64,000 nt of DNA, from NCBI GenBank assembly GCA_030603665.1, contig JAUVXJ010000003.1, positions 335,377 to 399,376 of the forward strand. The letters run 5' to 3'. The stretch is from Chloroflexota bacterium. GTDB lineage: Bacteria; Chloroflexota; Anaerolineae; UBA7937; B3-Chlor. The notes under the pieces are model-generated. The model was not told the DNA's origin and did not search any database. It worked only from the letters and a program-made list of their open reading frames with translations. Of the stretch, positions 41,615 through 50,294 are shown piece after piece. Each line of letters begins with the position of its first letter. The stretch's first letter is position 1. Position numbers and translations under genes: made by a program.

Positions 41615-42000
41615 GTCCAGTCCCCCGTTCCACCGCCAAGAGTGTTCCGCCGACGCCTAGATAGACCGCTGGCGGCATCAAACAAGGTCTCTAAGAATAT
41701 TCCTCCGCGCGCACATGTGGTGAACACCGCCATGGACCTCGTCGTCGGTCGACAGCAGGCCTTTACCCGGCAGCCACGCGGCCAGGGCACCACGCGTTGC
41801 ATCCAGATTATAGTGAGGTTGAAGTACAGTGTCAAGAGGATTGGAGGCGATCACGAGCACGGAGCCGCCTATAGCGGAGCGCAGATAGGTGCTGAGGAAT
41901 GACGCGCAACTGCGCAGGGCGTGCCGACTCCCACTCCAGGAAGCCAGCGCTGCCCGCATGACAGGTGCTCCCCACTCTGATTGCGACGCGAACGCCCCTA
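41615..42000. other. Gene-free stretch with nothing recognisable
   Basis: In this 386-nt gap between the MttB-like gene and the DUF488 run, open frames exist on both strands but lack ribosome binding sites and family features. Confidence 0.5.
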
Positions 42001-43476
42001 TCAGCGACCGCTCAACTCTGGCAACTGGTCCAGTCCAGCTGCTTTGGCGTAGCCAGTGGCAATCACGTGCAGCTCCCGCGCCACGTCGTCGGGCAAGAGC
42101 AATGGTTCGTAGGAGGCGATGAGTTCCTCCACTCGGCGATGGGCGCGAGCATTGACGTCCAGAGCGCCCTTGTTGAACCAAGTCTCCCGATAGTCGCGGT
42201 CGATGACCTCCGAGGGCATGTAGTCCTCGGTCTTGTAGTGGCGCACGGTGTGCTTGGTGCCCAGAAAGTTCCCCTTGTGGCCCACCTGACGCATGATGTC
42301 CAAAGCCAGGGGGTCCTCCGAAGCATCCACGCCCCGCACCAGGCGCTTGGCCATGCCCACGATCTCCGAGTCGATGACCAGCTTCTCCAGGCTGAAGCAA
42401 CTCTCGAAATCCATCATGCCCGGGCCGGAGATCATGTTGATCCCTGCCAGTGCGCCCAGCATGGCTCCCGAGGCAGACTCCAGGCCGGTCTGCGCGTCCA
42501 CGATCTTGGAATCGCTCATACCCAGATAGGCGTGGGTGGGAAAGCCTCCAGGCTTGATCGACTTGCCGATCTGAGCATAGGTGCAGTCGAGCATCATGGT
42601 GGCCATGGCTCCCATAGGCGGAGCGCCGGTGCGCATGTCGAAGTACGACGGGGACCCACCCCACACGATTGGGCTGCCCGGGTTGGCCAGTTGGTGGATG
42701 GCGATGCCGCTGAGCGCCTCGGCGGCGTGTTGCACCGCCGACCCGATGATGGTGGCGGGACCTGTGGCTCCCATGAGGGGCATGGGGATCAACTCGGCGG
42801 GGACGCCAACGCGGGCGGCATCGATCAGGTTGGCGCAGGTGATATCGCTCCACATCAGAGGCGGCGAAGGGCAGGCGTCGAAGATGGCGCGGGGCTTCTC
42901 GGCCAGGGCCTCTGCACTCCCCGCCACCGCGACCAGCAACTCGTGCATGATAGAAAAGCTCTCGATGGAGAAAGTGCCCGTGACAATGGGCTTGCGGGCG
43001 TACAACAGGAGCAGGTACAGACGATACCAGTCGCCCATGGCCTGGGGCACTTCGCCACAGACGATGGAGGTGGCCACGGCATCGATCTGGGGCAGCATCT
43101 CAGCCAGCCGGACGTAGTTCTCGCAGTCAGCGGTAACCGGCGTACGTGATTCCCTGGCCTCGTGGTCCATGATCTCGATGGCTGCGGACCCAGGGTCAAA
43201 GTGCACGTCGTCACCGCCATAGTGGACAGCGGGCCCGCCATCCAGATCGTATAGATGGAATGAGTTCGGCGCCGTCTCCACCGCCTTTTCGGCCAGGCTC
43301 CGGGGAATCCTGGCTACGCGGGATTCCATGTCCACCTCGGCACCAGCATCGCCAAGCAGCCGCAGCGCCTCGTCATAGTGGATGAGCACGCCAGGATCGA
43401 CCAGCAGCTCGTAGGCCTCGTCTATGGCGCGATCAACCGTCTCTCGGGATAGCAACTCCAGTTTGGGTCGCATCAT
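42001..43476 (-). CDS. MttB family methyltransferase (non-pyrrolysine homologue)
   Basis: The 491-residue TIM-barrel protein carries the MttB family pattern: DPGVLIHYDEALRLLGDAGAEVD, FDPGSAAIEIMDHE, GTFSIESFSIMHELLVAVAG, ACPSPPLMWSD, GATGPATIIGSAVQHAAEAL, GSPSYFDMRTGAPPMGAMA and a C-terminal GHKGNFLGTKHTVRHYKTE. Pyrrolysine-containing MttB has an in-frame amber codon; this reading frame has none, so it is a member of the broader group that demethylates glycine betaine, carnitine or similar amines to a corrinoid protein. No corrinoid protein is adjacent. A good promoter (43499-43527) and AAGGAGGTGAC precede ATG 43476. Confidence 0.92.
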   Translation of the reverse strand: MMRPKLELLSRETVDRAIDEAYELLVDPGVLIHYDEALRLLGDAGAEVDMESRVARIPRSLAEKAVETAPNSFHLYDLDGGPAVHYGGDDVHFDPGSAAIEIMDHEARESRTPVTADCENYVRLAEMLPQIDAVATSIVCGEVPQAMGDWYRLYLLLLYARKPIVTGTFSIESFSIMHELLVAVAGSAEALAEKPRAIFDACPSPPLMWSDITCANLIDAARVGVPAELIPMPLMGATGPATIIGSAVQHAAEALSGIAIHQLANPGSPIVWGGSPSYFDMRTGAPPMGAMATMMLDCTYAQIGKSIKPGGFPTHAYLGMSDSKIVDAQTGLESASGAMLGALAGINMISGPGMMDFESCFSLEKLVIDSEIVGMAKRLVRGVDASEDPLALDIMRQVGHKGNFLGTKHTVRHYKTEDYMPSEVIDRDYRETWFNKGALDVNARAHRRVEELIASYEPLLLPDDVARELHVIATGYAKAAGLDQLPELSGR

Positions 43477-43498
43477 GTCACCTCCTTAGGCAGCAGTT

Positions 43499-43527
43499 AT
43501 GATAGCACGAGGGCCTAGATTTGTCAA
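43499..43527 (-). promoter_or_regulatory. Promoter of the MttB-like gene
   Basis: TTGACA (43527-43522), a 17-nt spacer and TATCAT (43504-43499), about 25 nt before the start codon. Confidence 0.7.
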
Positions 43528-43672
43528 CACGGGCCTCGAAGGCGCTTTGGCGCACTGACTGGGGAGTACCGGGGGCACGTGCAGTCCTCACGGAGGCACA
43601 CCTGGAAAGAGGGGATGGTCCCCTGATTGCTCGAAGGGCAGCCACAGCAGGAGAGAGACGGAGGGGTCCGGC

Positions 43673-44926
43673 TCACTTCTCGTTGAGCTGGACCTCGAAG
43701 GCACCGATGTCACAGGGCGTGTTGCTGGACGTTATCTCCAGAGCGCGAGGCTTGCCGCGCTGGTCGGTGGACAGCGTACAACTGATCGTCGAGATGGCGT
43801 CTATGGCTGGGCTGTTGCGGAGCAGAGAGTGCGTTGGCGTGTCTCCACCATTGTCAGCCAGTGGTTGCAGCAGAGGGCTCCCGACATATGCCGGACTGCA
43901 GCTGCCATCCTCCACCAAGTTGTTGGCATTGATGCCCATGGTGGCGTCTTCGCCAATCATGCAATCAGCACAGCAATACTCACTCCCCGTAGTGTTCCCC
44001 GCGATGATGGTGTTCGTGAAGTCGAGCCACCCGCGGACAAGCCCTCTCTCGCCCGAACCACGAACGTAGACGCCTCCACCAGTCTGCACAGCCCTGTTGT
44101 TGGCGATGGTGCTCTGCGTCAATTGGGCAGCGCCCCTGATGCAGATGCCGCCGCCATTGCCACCCGTGGCGTCATTGCCGCTGATGGTACTGTTGGTCAT
44201 CTCCAGCGTGCCCTTGCAGGCCAGGAAGATCCCTCCCCCGTTGCCCTGCGACCTGTTGTCGCTCACCGTGCTGTTGATCAGCACCAACGGACCCTGCTCC
44301 ACCTTGATGCCGCCACCGGTTCCACACCCGGTGTAGAGCCCCCCTGTACCGTCTGCGACATTGTTACTCACAATAGTGTTGACCAGGGTCATGCTGCCGA
44401 AGTTGTTCAGCCCCCCGCCGGCGCTGGCGTTGTTCTCCGTCACCACGCAGTGCTCCAGGGTCACCGCACCCCGGTTGTCAACAGCGCCGCCTACTTCCGT
44501 CCCCAACTCAGAATTGCCACGACGGATGGTCAGGTCCTTGATGGTCACCGTGGCCCCTTCAGCGATGAGGAACACGCTCTCGGTGGCCTGGCCGGGCTCC
44601 TCGTGAGCCTGCACCGTGGTGCCATCGGGTGACTGGCCAAGGACGGTGACGTCTTTGTCGACATAAATGCCCTGCTCAGTGAGAACAGCCTCCCGAACGC
44701 CGATCACAGCGCCCGAGTTGGTGCCGGCAATCGCCGCTTGAAGAGTGGTGAAATCGCACCCACTGGAGCACACCGTGACGCTGGGTTCGGGGGTAGGAGT
44801 GGGCTCCAGCGTAGGTGTGGGCGTGGGAGTCCACAACGGTAAGGGAGCAACGCACACCCCGATCAGAACCACCACCACGAGAGTGAAGATAGCGCTAATC
44901 AGCGTCCCCTTGATCCGGTTAGGCAC
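43673..44926 (-). CDS. Secreted right-handed beta-helix protein (choice-of-anchor Q type)
   Basis: The 417-residue protein has an N-terminal hydrophobic helix (about 8-27) and a TPTPTPTLEPTPTPEP linker, so it is exported or membrane-tethered. The body is a parallel beta-helix of short repeats rich in Asn, Gly and Thr, with the recurring ITxxN/TVSDNRS-GNGGGI pattern. The end NSPAIDAIS-x12-DQRGKPR is the sequence seen at the C-terminus of choice-of-anchor Q proteins (NSPAIDxG, DxRGxPR). Its partner or substrate is unknown. GTG 44926 follows GAGGGGGAG. Confidence 0.85.
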   Translation of the reverse strand: MPNRIKGTLISAIFTLVVVVLIGVCVAPLPLWTPTPTPTLEPTPTPEPSVTVCSSGCDFTTLQAAIAGTNSGAVIGVREAVLTEQGIYVDKDVTVLGQSPDGTTVQAHEEPGQATESVFLIAEGATVTIKDLTIRRGNSELGTEVGGAVDNRGAVTLEHCVVTENNASAGGGLNNFGSMTLVNTIVSNNVADGTGGLYTGCGTGGGIKVEQGPLVLINSTVSDNRSQGNGGGIFLACKGTLEMTNSTISGNDATGGNGGGICIRGAAQLTQSTIANNRAVQTGGGVYVRGSGERGLVRGWLDFTNTIIAGNTTGSEYCCADCMIGEDATMGINANNLVEDGSCSPAYVGSPLLQPLADNGGDTPTHSLLRNSPAIDAISTISCTLSTDQRGKPRALEITSSNTPCDIGAFEVQLNEK

Positions 44927-44975
44927 GCGCTCCCCCTCTGCTGGACCTGCTCAGCCAGGCCAGCGTGCCTCTTTC

Positions 44976-46520
44976 CTAGTAGACCCACGCCTCGAAGAGT
45001 GAGGTCAAGTCACACTGGCAATGCTCTTCCGCCAGCGCCTTGAAGGCCTCCCCTGTGCCGATACCCCACTTATGAGACTGGTAGTAGTCTCTCAGGAACG
45101 CGTCAAACGTCGCCTGGCCCATTTCAGTGGCCAGAGTGTCCATGAATATGGGCCCACGTCCGTACACTATTGAGCCATACTCTCTCTGGTCTGAGTAGTC
45201 ACCACTGGGCAGGCCAATGGGTACTTCCGCCTTCTCAACCCGCTGCCATCTGTCATACCACGAACCGCGCCAGCCTTCCAGGGCTCCCTCTCCACCTACG
45301 TCAAGGTAGTACAATCCGGTGATGTACTGCACGAGAGCCTCGTCGAGCCAGGGCTCATCTACCTGATCGTTGGCCACAACGCTGTAGAACCATTGATGCC
45401 CCGCCTCGTGGGCGACCGCGCCCTGGAGCAGGACCTGAGATGGCAGTCCAGAGAGCTCTGCTTCCGGGTCGTAAAGGAACAGCCCGATGCCCACGATGCC
45501 GGGGTACTCGATGCCCATGGCCTGCATCGGACTGCTCACCATGTCATATTCGACGTACGGGTAGGTACCAAAACGCTCATTGAAGCTCCGCAGCGCATCC
45601 ACCGCGTACTGCAACGCCAATTCGGCATGGTCGCGCCGCTCCGGAAACGCATAGCTATTGACTGTTGTCTCTCCGACCTGCTCGCTGATTACCGTGTACC
45701 GCTCGCTGGCGGCGAGATAGAAATCACGCGCGGGTCCGGCAGCGAAAATCAAGGTCTGCAAATCGCTGTCAACCTCCCGAGCCACCTCTGTTCCCGAAGC
45801 GACCACCACCAGCCCACTGGGGGCCGTGACCTGCACTAGATAGAAACTGCTATCGAAGTAGGTCAGGTCCCCACTGGGCGGCGGAATCTCCACGTTCCAC
45901 CCCTCGTCGTCATGTACCGGAATGGCCGGATAGAACTCGTCCAGCACCAGCACATCATCGAAATAGCCGAACAGACCATAGTTGCCACCCATCTCACGAG
46001 GAACTTCCACTTCGAAGTCCATCGCGATCAGCACTTCATCCCCGGGCTCGAGCGGCGCCGGGAGGTGTACGCGAAAGGCGCTCTGTTCGAATGCATATTC
46101 GCCTTCCACATCCTGCTGGTCAACTTGCACGCCCGATACCACGGCTTTCCCACCGCTGGTGTTGGCGAAGAGTCGGAAGTAGATGGATTGCAGGGCCACC
46201 TCCTCCCTGTTGGTGTACAGCACTTCTTGATGCCCTTCCAGCACCTGGAAATCCTCCGGGATTTGTAGATCAATGTGATAGACCGTTGCTCCCGGAAGGT
46301 TGTCCAAGACCGCCTGCTCCGAGCCGATCAGACCCGTGCGGAACACCGCTCGATCATCCCATTCCGCCTCATCCGGCGACACGATGATTGTCGGGGTCGG
46401 TGTAGCTATGGGAACAGTGACGGGCACGTCCGTCGGGGTTGCGGGCGCTTCGCCGCAAGCCATCAACGCGAGGGCCAAGACCATGCACAGAAGCAAGGCC
46501 AGCCTTGAGATCATGCTCAT
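44976..46520 (-). CDS. M1-family metallopeptidase lipoprotein
   Basis: The 514-residue protein has a lipobox ALALMAC, a Thr/Pro-rich linker, an N-terminal beta domain and the gluzincin core: GIEYPG in place of GAMEN, VAHEAGHQWFYSVVANDQVDEPWLDEALVQY with HExxH and a Glu 18-19 residues on, and YGSIVYGRGPIF. It should be anchored outside the membrane and cleave N-terminal residues. The start ATG 46520 lies behind GGAGG. It precedes the beta-helix gene by 49 nt on the same strand. Confidence 0.9.
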   Translation of the reverse strand: MSMISRLALLLCMVLALALMACGEAPATPTDVPVTVPIATPTPTIIVSPDEAEWDDRAVFRTGLIGSEQAVLDNLPGATVYHIDLQIPEDFQVLEGHQEVLYTNREEVALQSIYFRLFANTSGGKAVVSGVQVDQQDVEGEYAFEQSAFRVHLPAPLEPGDEVLIAMDFEVEVPREMGGNYGLFGYFDDVLVLDEFYPAIPVHDDEGWNVEIPPPSGDLTYFDSSFYLVQVTAPSGLVVVASGTEVAREVDSDLQTLIFAAGPARDFYLAASERYTVISEQVGETTVNSYAFPERRDHAELALQYAVDALRSFNERFGTYPYVEYDMVSSPMQAMGIEYPGIVGIGLFLYDPEAELSGLPSQVLLQGAVAHEAGHQWFYSVVANDQVDEPWLDEALVQYITGLYYLDVGGEGALEGWRGSWYDRWQRVEKAEVPIGLPSGDYSDQREYGSIVYGRGPIFMDTLATEMGQATFDAFLRDYYQSHKWGIGTGEAFKALAEEHCQCDLTSLFEAWVY

Positions 46521-46831
46521 ATCATTCCTCCGATGAAAGACGTGAGACACTCCACCATCTGACAGTATCCAGTACAGGAGGCGGGCAGCGCTGCCACTTC
46601 AGGCCGTTCGATCCCCACCGTGTACTACAGGCGAAACTGCCCAGGGGTTCACGCCAGCTTGCAGTCGGCCATGGTCTGCGCGAGCTACGTGTGATGTCCG
46701 TGCCGCCACGGCTGCTCCTTGGGAGCGCCGCTGAAACAACCCTCGCATCCAAGAGGCTCGCCCACACCGCTGGAACGAGCCTTAGCGAACAATCCCTCCT
46801 GAGCAATGGCACTCACAGGTGTGCCTCCCAC
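46521..46831. other. Gene-free stretch with nothing recognisable
   Basis: A 311-nt gap between the M1 peptidase gene and tfoX-like gene. No coding sequence, terminator or repeat was recognised. Confidence 0.5.
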
Positions 46832-47161
46832 CTACTCGCCTATGTTGGCTGTCACGTACTCGTAGGCTGCTTCTCCCAAGTGCCCGAATTCCTCCGAGTG
46901 AAGCCTCGGGACCTGCACCCACTCCCGCATGGGATGTCCCTTGCCTCTGGGGTCCCACAGATGGCCACCATCCAGCTTCAGTGCTCGCGCGTGATCCTCT
47001 CCCGCGAGCTTGAACACCACATCTCCCTCCCAGAGCACAGCCATGACCTTGCCGCGGGCTGCGAGGCAGTCCTTTCCGAACATCTTCGTACGCTTGATGT
47101 CGGTCCGATTTCCCAGCGCTGCCTGTAGTTCGTCGAGAGGATCAGTGTCGATCTCTGCCAT
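46832..47161 (-). CDS. TfoX/Sxy N-terminal-domain protein
   Basis: The 109-residue protein has the TfoX_N pattern: DIKRTKMFGKDCLAARGKVMAVLWEGDVVFKL, LDGGHLWDPRGKGHPMREWVQVP and a terminal helical EAAYEYVTANI. In proteobacteria Sxy turns on competence genes; short TfoX_N-only proteins elsewhere have no known job. ATG 47161 follows GGAGGTGAGA. It lies 50 nt after the HAD gene and could be the last gene of that operon. Confidence 0.88.
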   Translation of the reverse strand: MAEIDTDPLDELQAALGNRTDIKRTKMFGKDCLAARGKVMAVLWEGDVVFKLAGEDHARALKLDGGHLWDPRGKGHPMREWVQVPRLHSEEFGHLGEAAYEYVTANIGE

Positions 47162-47211
47162 TCTCACCTCCGATGTGCAACCAGCAATCGTTGACCGAAG
47201 GCCCAGCCGCA

Positions 47212-47976
47212 TCAAGCGCCGAGCCGAAGGAGATCGTCCAGATCTACCATTGCCAGGTCATCCGTGACGACATCTGCGCCCATTTGCTCCAGGGTCGCTC
47301 TGTCTCCAATCCGCCACACGCCCACAGCCAGATAGCCCAGAGACTTGGCAGCCTCCACGGACGAAGCCGCATCCTCGAAGACGAAGAACCGGTCTATGTC
47401 CGCGTCGGGGAGGCCCTCCAGTCCTCGCGCCGCGTACTCCAGTATCTCCACCTTGCTGCCCAGATCGACGCCGCACGCATCGAAGTCGAACATAGAATAC
47501 AACGAGTCGCCTTCCGACATGGCACCGAAATCGTCGCCCACCGCCCTCAGCACTCGGGACCTGGTGACGTTCTTCAGCATGGTACTCGCGTTCTTCGACG
47601 CCGAGGCTGCCGCCTGGAGTATCCCTTTGCGGCTGGCCTTGAGCAGCAAGGCCACCGCATCGGTGAACAGCTTGAATTCACCCCTGGCAATCAGTTCCTT
47701 GATCAGCGCATCCTTCTCGCTGGCATACCTCTCCAAGAGCTTCCTCTTGTCCTCTTCAGAGACGGCACCAAGACGTTCATAGACGCCCAGCAGTTCCAGT
47801 ATGTTGTGCGCTCCCTCATACCGGGGCCTGGAGGCAACGTGGGTGAAATAGAAATCAGAGCTCAACCCTTCGGTGTTCCAGGGATCCTTCATCAACGTGA
47901 GACGCCACGACTCCTCGTGGGGGCTGTCCAAGACGACGCCGTCAATGTCCCAGATGAAGCCCACTTCGTCCGCCAT
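47212..47976 (-). CDS. HAD family hydrolase (beta-phosphoglucomutase-like)
   Basis: The 254-residue protein has the HAD motif I FIWDIDGVVLDS (nucleophile Asp10, Asp12), motif II in QAAASASKNASTML, Lys in motif III near VDLGSKVEILEYAA and motif IV FFVFEDAASSVEAAKSLGYLAVGV. The EDAASSVEAAK segment is characteristic of beta-phosphoglucomutases. ATG 47976 is preferred because AGAGG lies 8 nt upstream. It follows the GH65 gene by 5 nt. In phosphorylase operons it converts beta-glucose 1-phosphate to glucose 6-phosphate, which fits here. Confidence 0.88.
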   Translation of the reverse strand: MADEVGFIWDIDGVVLDSPHEESWRLTLMKDPWNTEGLSSDFYFTHVASRPRYEGAHNILELLGVYERLGAVSEEDKRKLLERYASEKDALIKELIARGEFKLFTDAVALLLKASRKGILQAAASASKNASTMLKNVTRSRVLRAVGDDFGAMSEGDSLYSMFDFDACGVDLGSKVEILEYAARGLEGLPDADIDRFFVFEDAASSVEAAKSLGYLAVGVWRIGDRATLEQMGADVVTDDLAMVDLDDLLRLGA

Positions 47977-47981
47977 AACCA

Positions 47982-50294
47982 TCACCTCTTGACCCTCATC
48001 GTCCCGCCAGGCTCCAGGATCTTTCTCTCCCCGCAGATATCCATCTCTAGGGCATCGCCACCCTGCTCCATGGACACCACTACCTCACCCCTGGAGATAG
48101 CCACCGCCAGGAGGTTGTCCCGGAACCACGTTCGGAATCTCATGCCCTGCCAGTGTTCGGGCAACCGCGGATCGACGGACAATACCCCGCCTCTCACCCG
48201 CACACCTGCGAGGCCTCGGACTAGAATCTGCCAGGTGCCTCCAAGTTCCGCCGCATGAACGCCCAGATCTGTATTGCCATGTATTTCTTCCAGATCTGAG
48301 TTCGCAGCGTGGTGCAGATACTGGTACGCCTTATTCATGTCGCCAAGCTCGTTGGCAAGAATCGCATAGCTGGTGATGCTGAGGGAGGACACGTGGGTGG
48401 TCCTTGGCTCATAGTAGTCGAAGTTCGCCCGTTTCACATCTTGCGAGAACTCATCCGAAAGGAGGTACAGCAGTAGCAGCACGTCCGCTTGCTTGATTAG
48501 CTGAGTCTCCTTCACGTCCTTCAGCATCACTTCGCGAGGCCAAAGCGGCATCCCATGCTCGTCCCGTTCAGTGATAGTCACGTCCCTTCTGTCGAAGTAA
48601 CCTTCAAACTCCTCTATCAGCCCATCGCTGCCCATGAGGAGAACAATCTTGTCGGCTATCTGCTTCCAAGTGTCAACCTCTTCGTTCGTCAGGCCCATGT
48701 CGCTTGCAATACTCTGCATCTCGACAGAGAACCGCTCCCAGAAATCCTCGTAGAGCTCACAAGCGTAGCGCAGGACCCATCTGGCCATGGCATTGGTGTA
48801 TGAATTGTTATCCACGCCCTCTTGGAACTCGTTAGGTCCAATCACCAGCTTGATCTCATAGAAATCACTGTCCGCGTTGTAGCTCACCCGCGACGCCCAG
48901 AACCGGGCCGTTTCCAGCACCATCGGCAGGCCGTAGTCGAGCATCAACTCCTCGTCGCCCGTGTGCACATGGTACAGGTGTATCCCGTACACGATGTCAC
49001 AGGCGATATGGTGCTCCCGCTTGGCGTTGTATACCGGTAGGATTGTCCCATCGAAGTTGACCCAGGTATCCGGCGTCTCCTCCATCCCGCTGTCGGCAGA
49101 CTCCCATGGCCACAGCGCTCCGCGATAGCCCTGATCCACAGCACGCTCCCGCGCCTGCTCCAGCCTCCGCGCCCGGTACAGGAGCAGCTGCTTGGCGAGA
49201 CGGGGCTGGGCATAGACGAAGAAAGGCAGCATGAAGATCTCGGTGTCCCAGAAGACATGACCTTGGTACCACTCTCCCGACAGGGCCTTGGGGGCGATAC
49301 TCACATCGATATCCTCTGGCGGCGCCGCGATGAGCAAGTGATACAACGCAAAGCGCAGGGCTCTCTGAAGGCCCTCATCTCCTCCTATCTCGATGTCTGC
49401 TGAATGCCACCTCTTCTCCCACGCCTCCTGGTGGTCGGCCAGCAAGGCTGTCACTCCTCTTCTTCGCGCCGCCGTTACTCCGGCGAAGCAAGCCGCCTCT
49501 ATGTCCCCTCCGTTCTCCCGCGAGGTGTGGATGGCGATATGGCGGCGGAAGTGGTAGGTGTGCCCTTTGCTCGCACGGAAGGATTGCTCGAGGACGCTAA
49601 CCTCCTCGCCCATAGCAGATCCTATCTCCAACTCATCCACTGCCTCGGCATCCTCGAAATCGACCGCCGAGGCCATCCCCAGCACTGTGCCCAGATCGTT
49701 CGTCCTGGCCTCCAGGTATGAGACATCGCCCCGGGCCTTGCTCAGTGTCACCCGGTAATGTTTCCTGGGCCCGCCGATGGCATGCATCTCGTTTCTCGTC
49801 GTCCCATCGATGATGTGCCTGACCACCACAGAGGCGTCAGTGTCCAGGGACTGTAGAGAGAAGACAACCACCCCCCAGTGCATGTTATGCAGGCTGAAGA
49901 ACCGCATGGATTTGTACTCGTATCTCTGCTCGCCCTTTGCGAACATCGTGCGCCGGTACAGCAGTGCTCTCTTCATGTCCAGCGCCCTGTGGTGCTCCAC
50001 GACCTCCATAGAGTCGGCGGAGAGCTTCACGCCGTCTACAAAGAACTCAGTGCCCAGTGGATTGGGAGCATTGACGATGGCGAAGGACTGGCCACCGCTC
50101 TTGTCGTACACACCTGCCAGGTACGTGCCAGCATATGCCTCGTCGTACCCCTCCTCGAGAATGGAACGCGATCCTAGGTAGCCGTTCCCCAGAGTCAGGA
50201 TCGCCTCATAGAATCGCATTCTGCCACGATCAAGCTCATCCTCAGTGATGAGCCAACCGTCCTCAGAGAGCGCTCCTCCCATCTGATCCATCAT
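47982..50294 (-). CDS. Glycoside hydrolase family 65 disaccharide phosphorylase
   Basis: The 770-residue protein begins with the GH65 N-terminal domain (FYEAILTLGNGYLGSRSILEE, GVYDKSGGQSFAIVNAPNP), has GHVFWDTEIFMLPFFVYAQP in the catalytic barrel and the acid-region IGPNEFQEGVDNNSYTNAMAR, where family members usually read GPDEYH. It splits trehalose, maltose, kojibiose or nigerose with phosphate, giving beta-glucose 1-phosphate. Which disaccharide cannot be read. Its start overlaps the GT4 gene's stop by ATGA, and a beta-phosphoglucomutase-like gene follows, a standard degradation pair. Confidence 0.93.
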   Translation of the reverse strand: MMDQMGGALSEDGWLITEDELDRGRMRFYEAILTLGNGYLGSRSILEEGYDEAYAGTYLAGVYDKSGGQSFAIVNAPNPLGTEFFVDGVKLSADSMEVVEHHRALDMKRALLYRRTMFAKGEQRYEYKSMRFFSLHNMHWGVVVFSLQSLDTDASVVVRHIIDGTTRNEMHAIGGPRKHYRVTLSKARGDVSYLEARTNDLGTVLGMASAVDFEDAEAVDELEIGSAMGEEVSVLEQSFRASKGHTYHFRRHIAIHTSRENGGDIEAACFAGVTAARRRGVTALLADHQEAWEKRWHSADIEIGGDEGLQRALRFALYHLLIAAPPEDIDVSIAPKALSGEWYQGHVFWDTEIFMLPFFVYAQPRLAKQLLLYRARRLEQARERAVDQGYRGALWPWESADSGMEETPDTWVNFDGTILPVYNAKREHHIACDIVYGIHLYHVHTGDEELMLDYGLPMVLETARFWASRVSYNADSDFYEIKLVIGPNEFQEGVDNNSYTNAMARWVLRYACELYEDFWERFSVEMQSIASDMGLTNEEVDTWKQIADKIVLLMGSDGLIEEFEGYFDRRDVTITERDEHGMPLWPREVMLKDVKETQLIKQADVLLLLYLLSDEFSQDVKRANFDYYEPRTTHVSSLSITSYAILANELGDMNKAYQYLHHAANSDLEEIHGNTDLGVHAAELGGTWQILVRGLAGVRVRGGVLSVDPRLPEHWQGMRFRTWFRDNLLAVAISRGEVVVSMEQGGDALEMDICGERKILEPGGTMRVKR

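Noticed and set aside
41678-42853. A 391-residue minus-strand open frame overlapping the MttB-like gene
   Set aside because: It is a shadow of the MttB gene in another frame: rich in Arg, His and Pro, with no family features or ribosome binding site.
42001-43476. Pyrrolysine-containing MttB
   Set aside because: The frame has no internal TAG codon at the expected position and is full-length as read.
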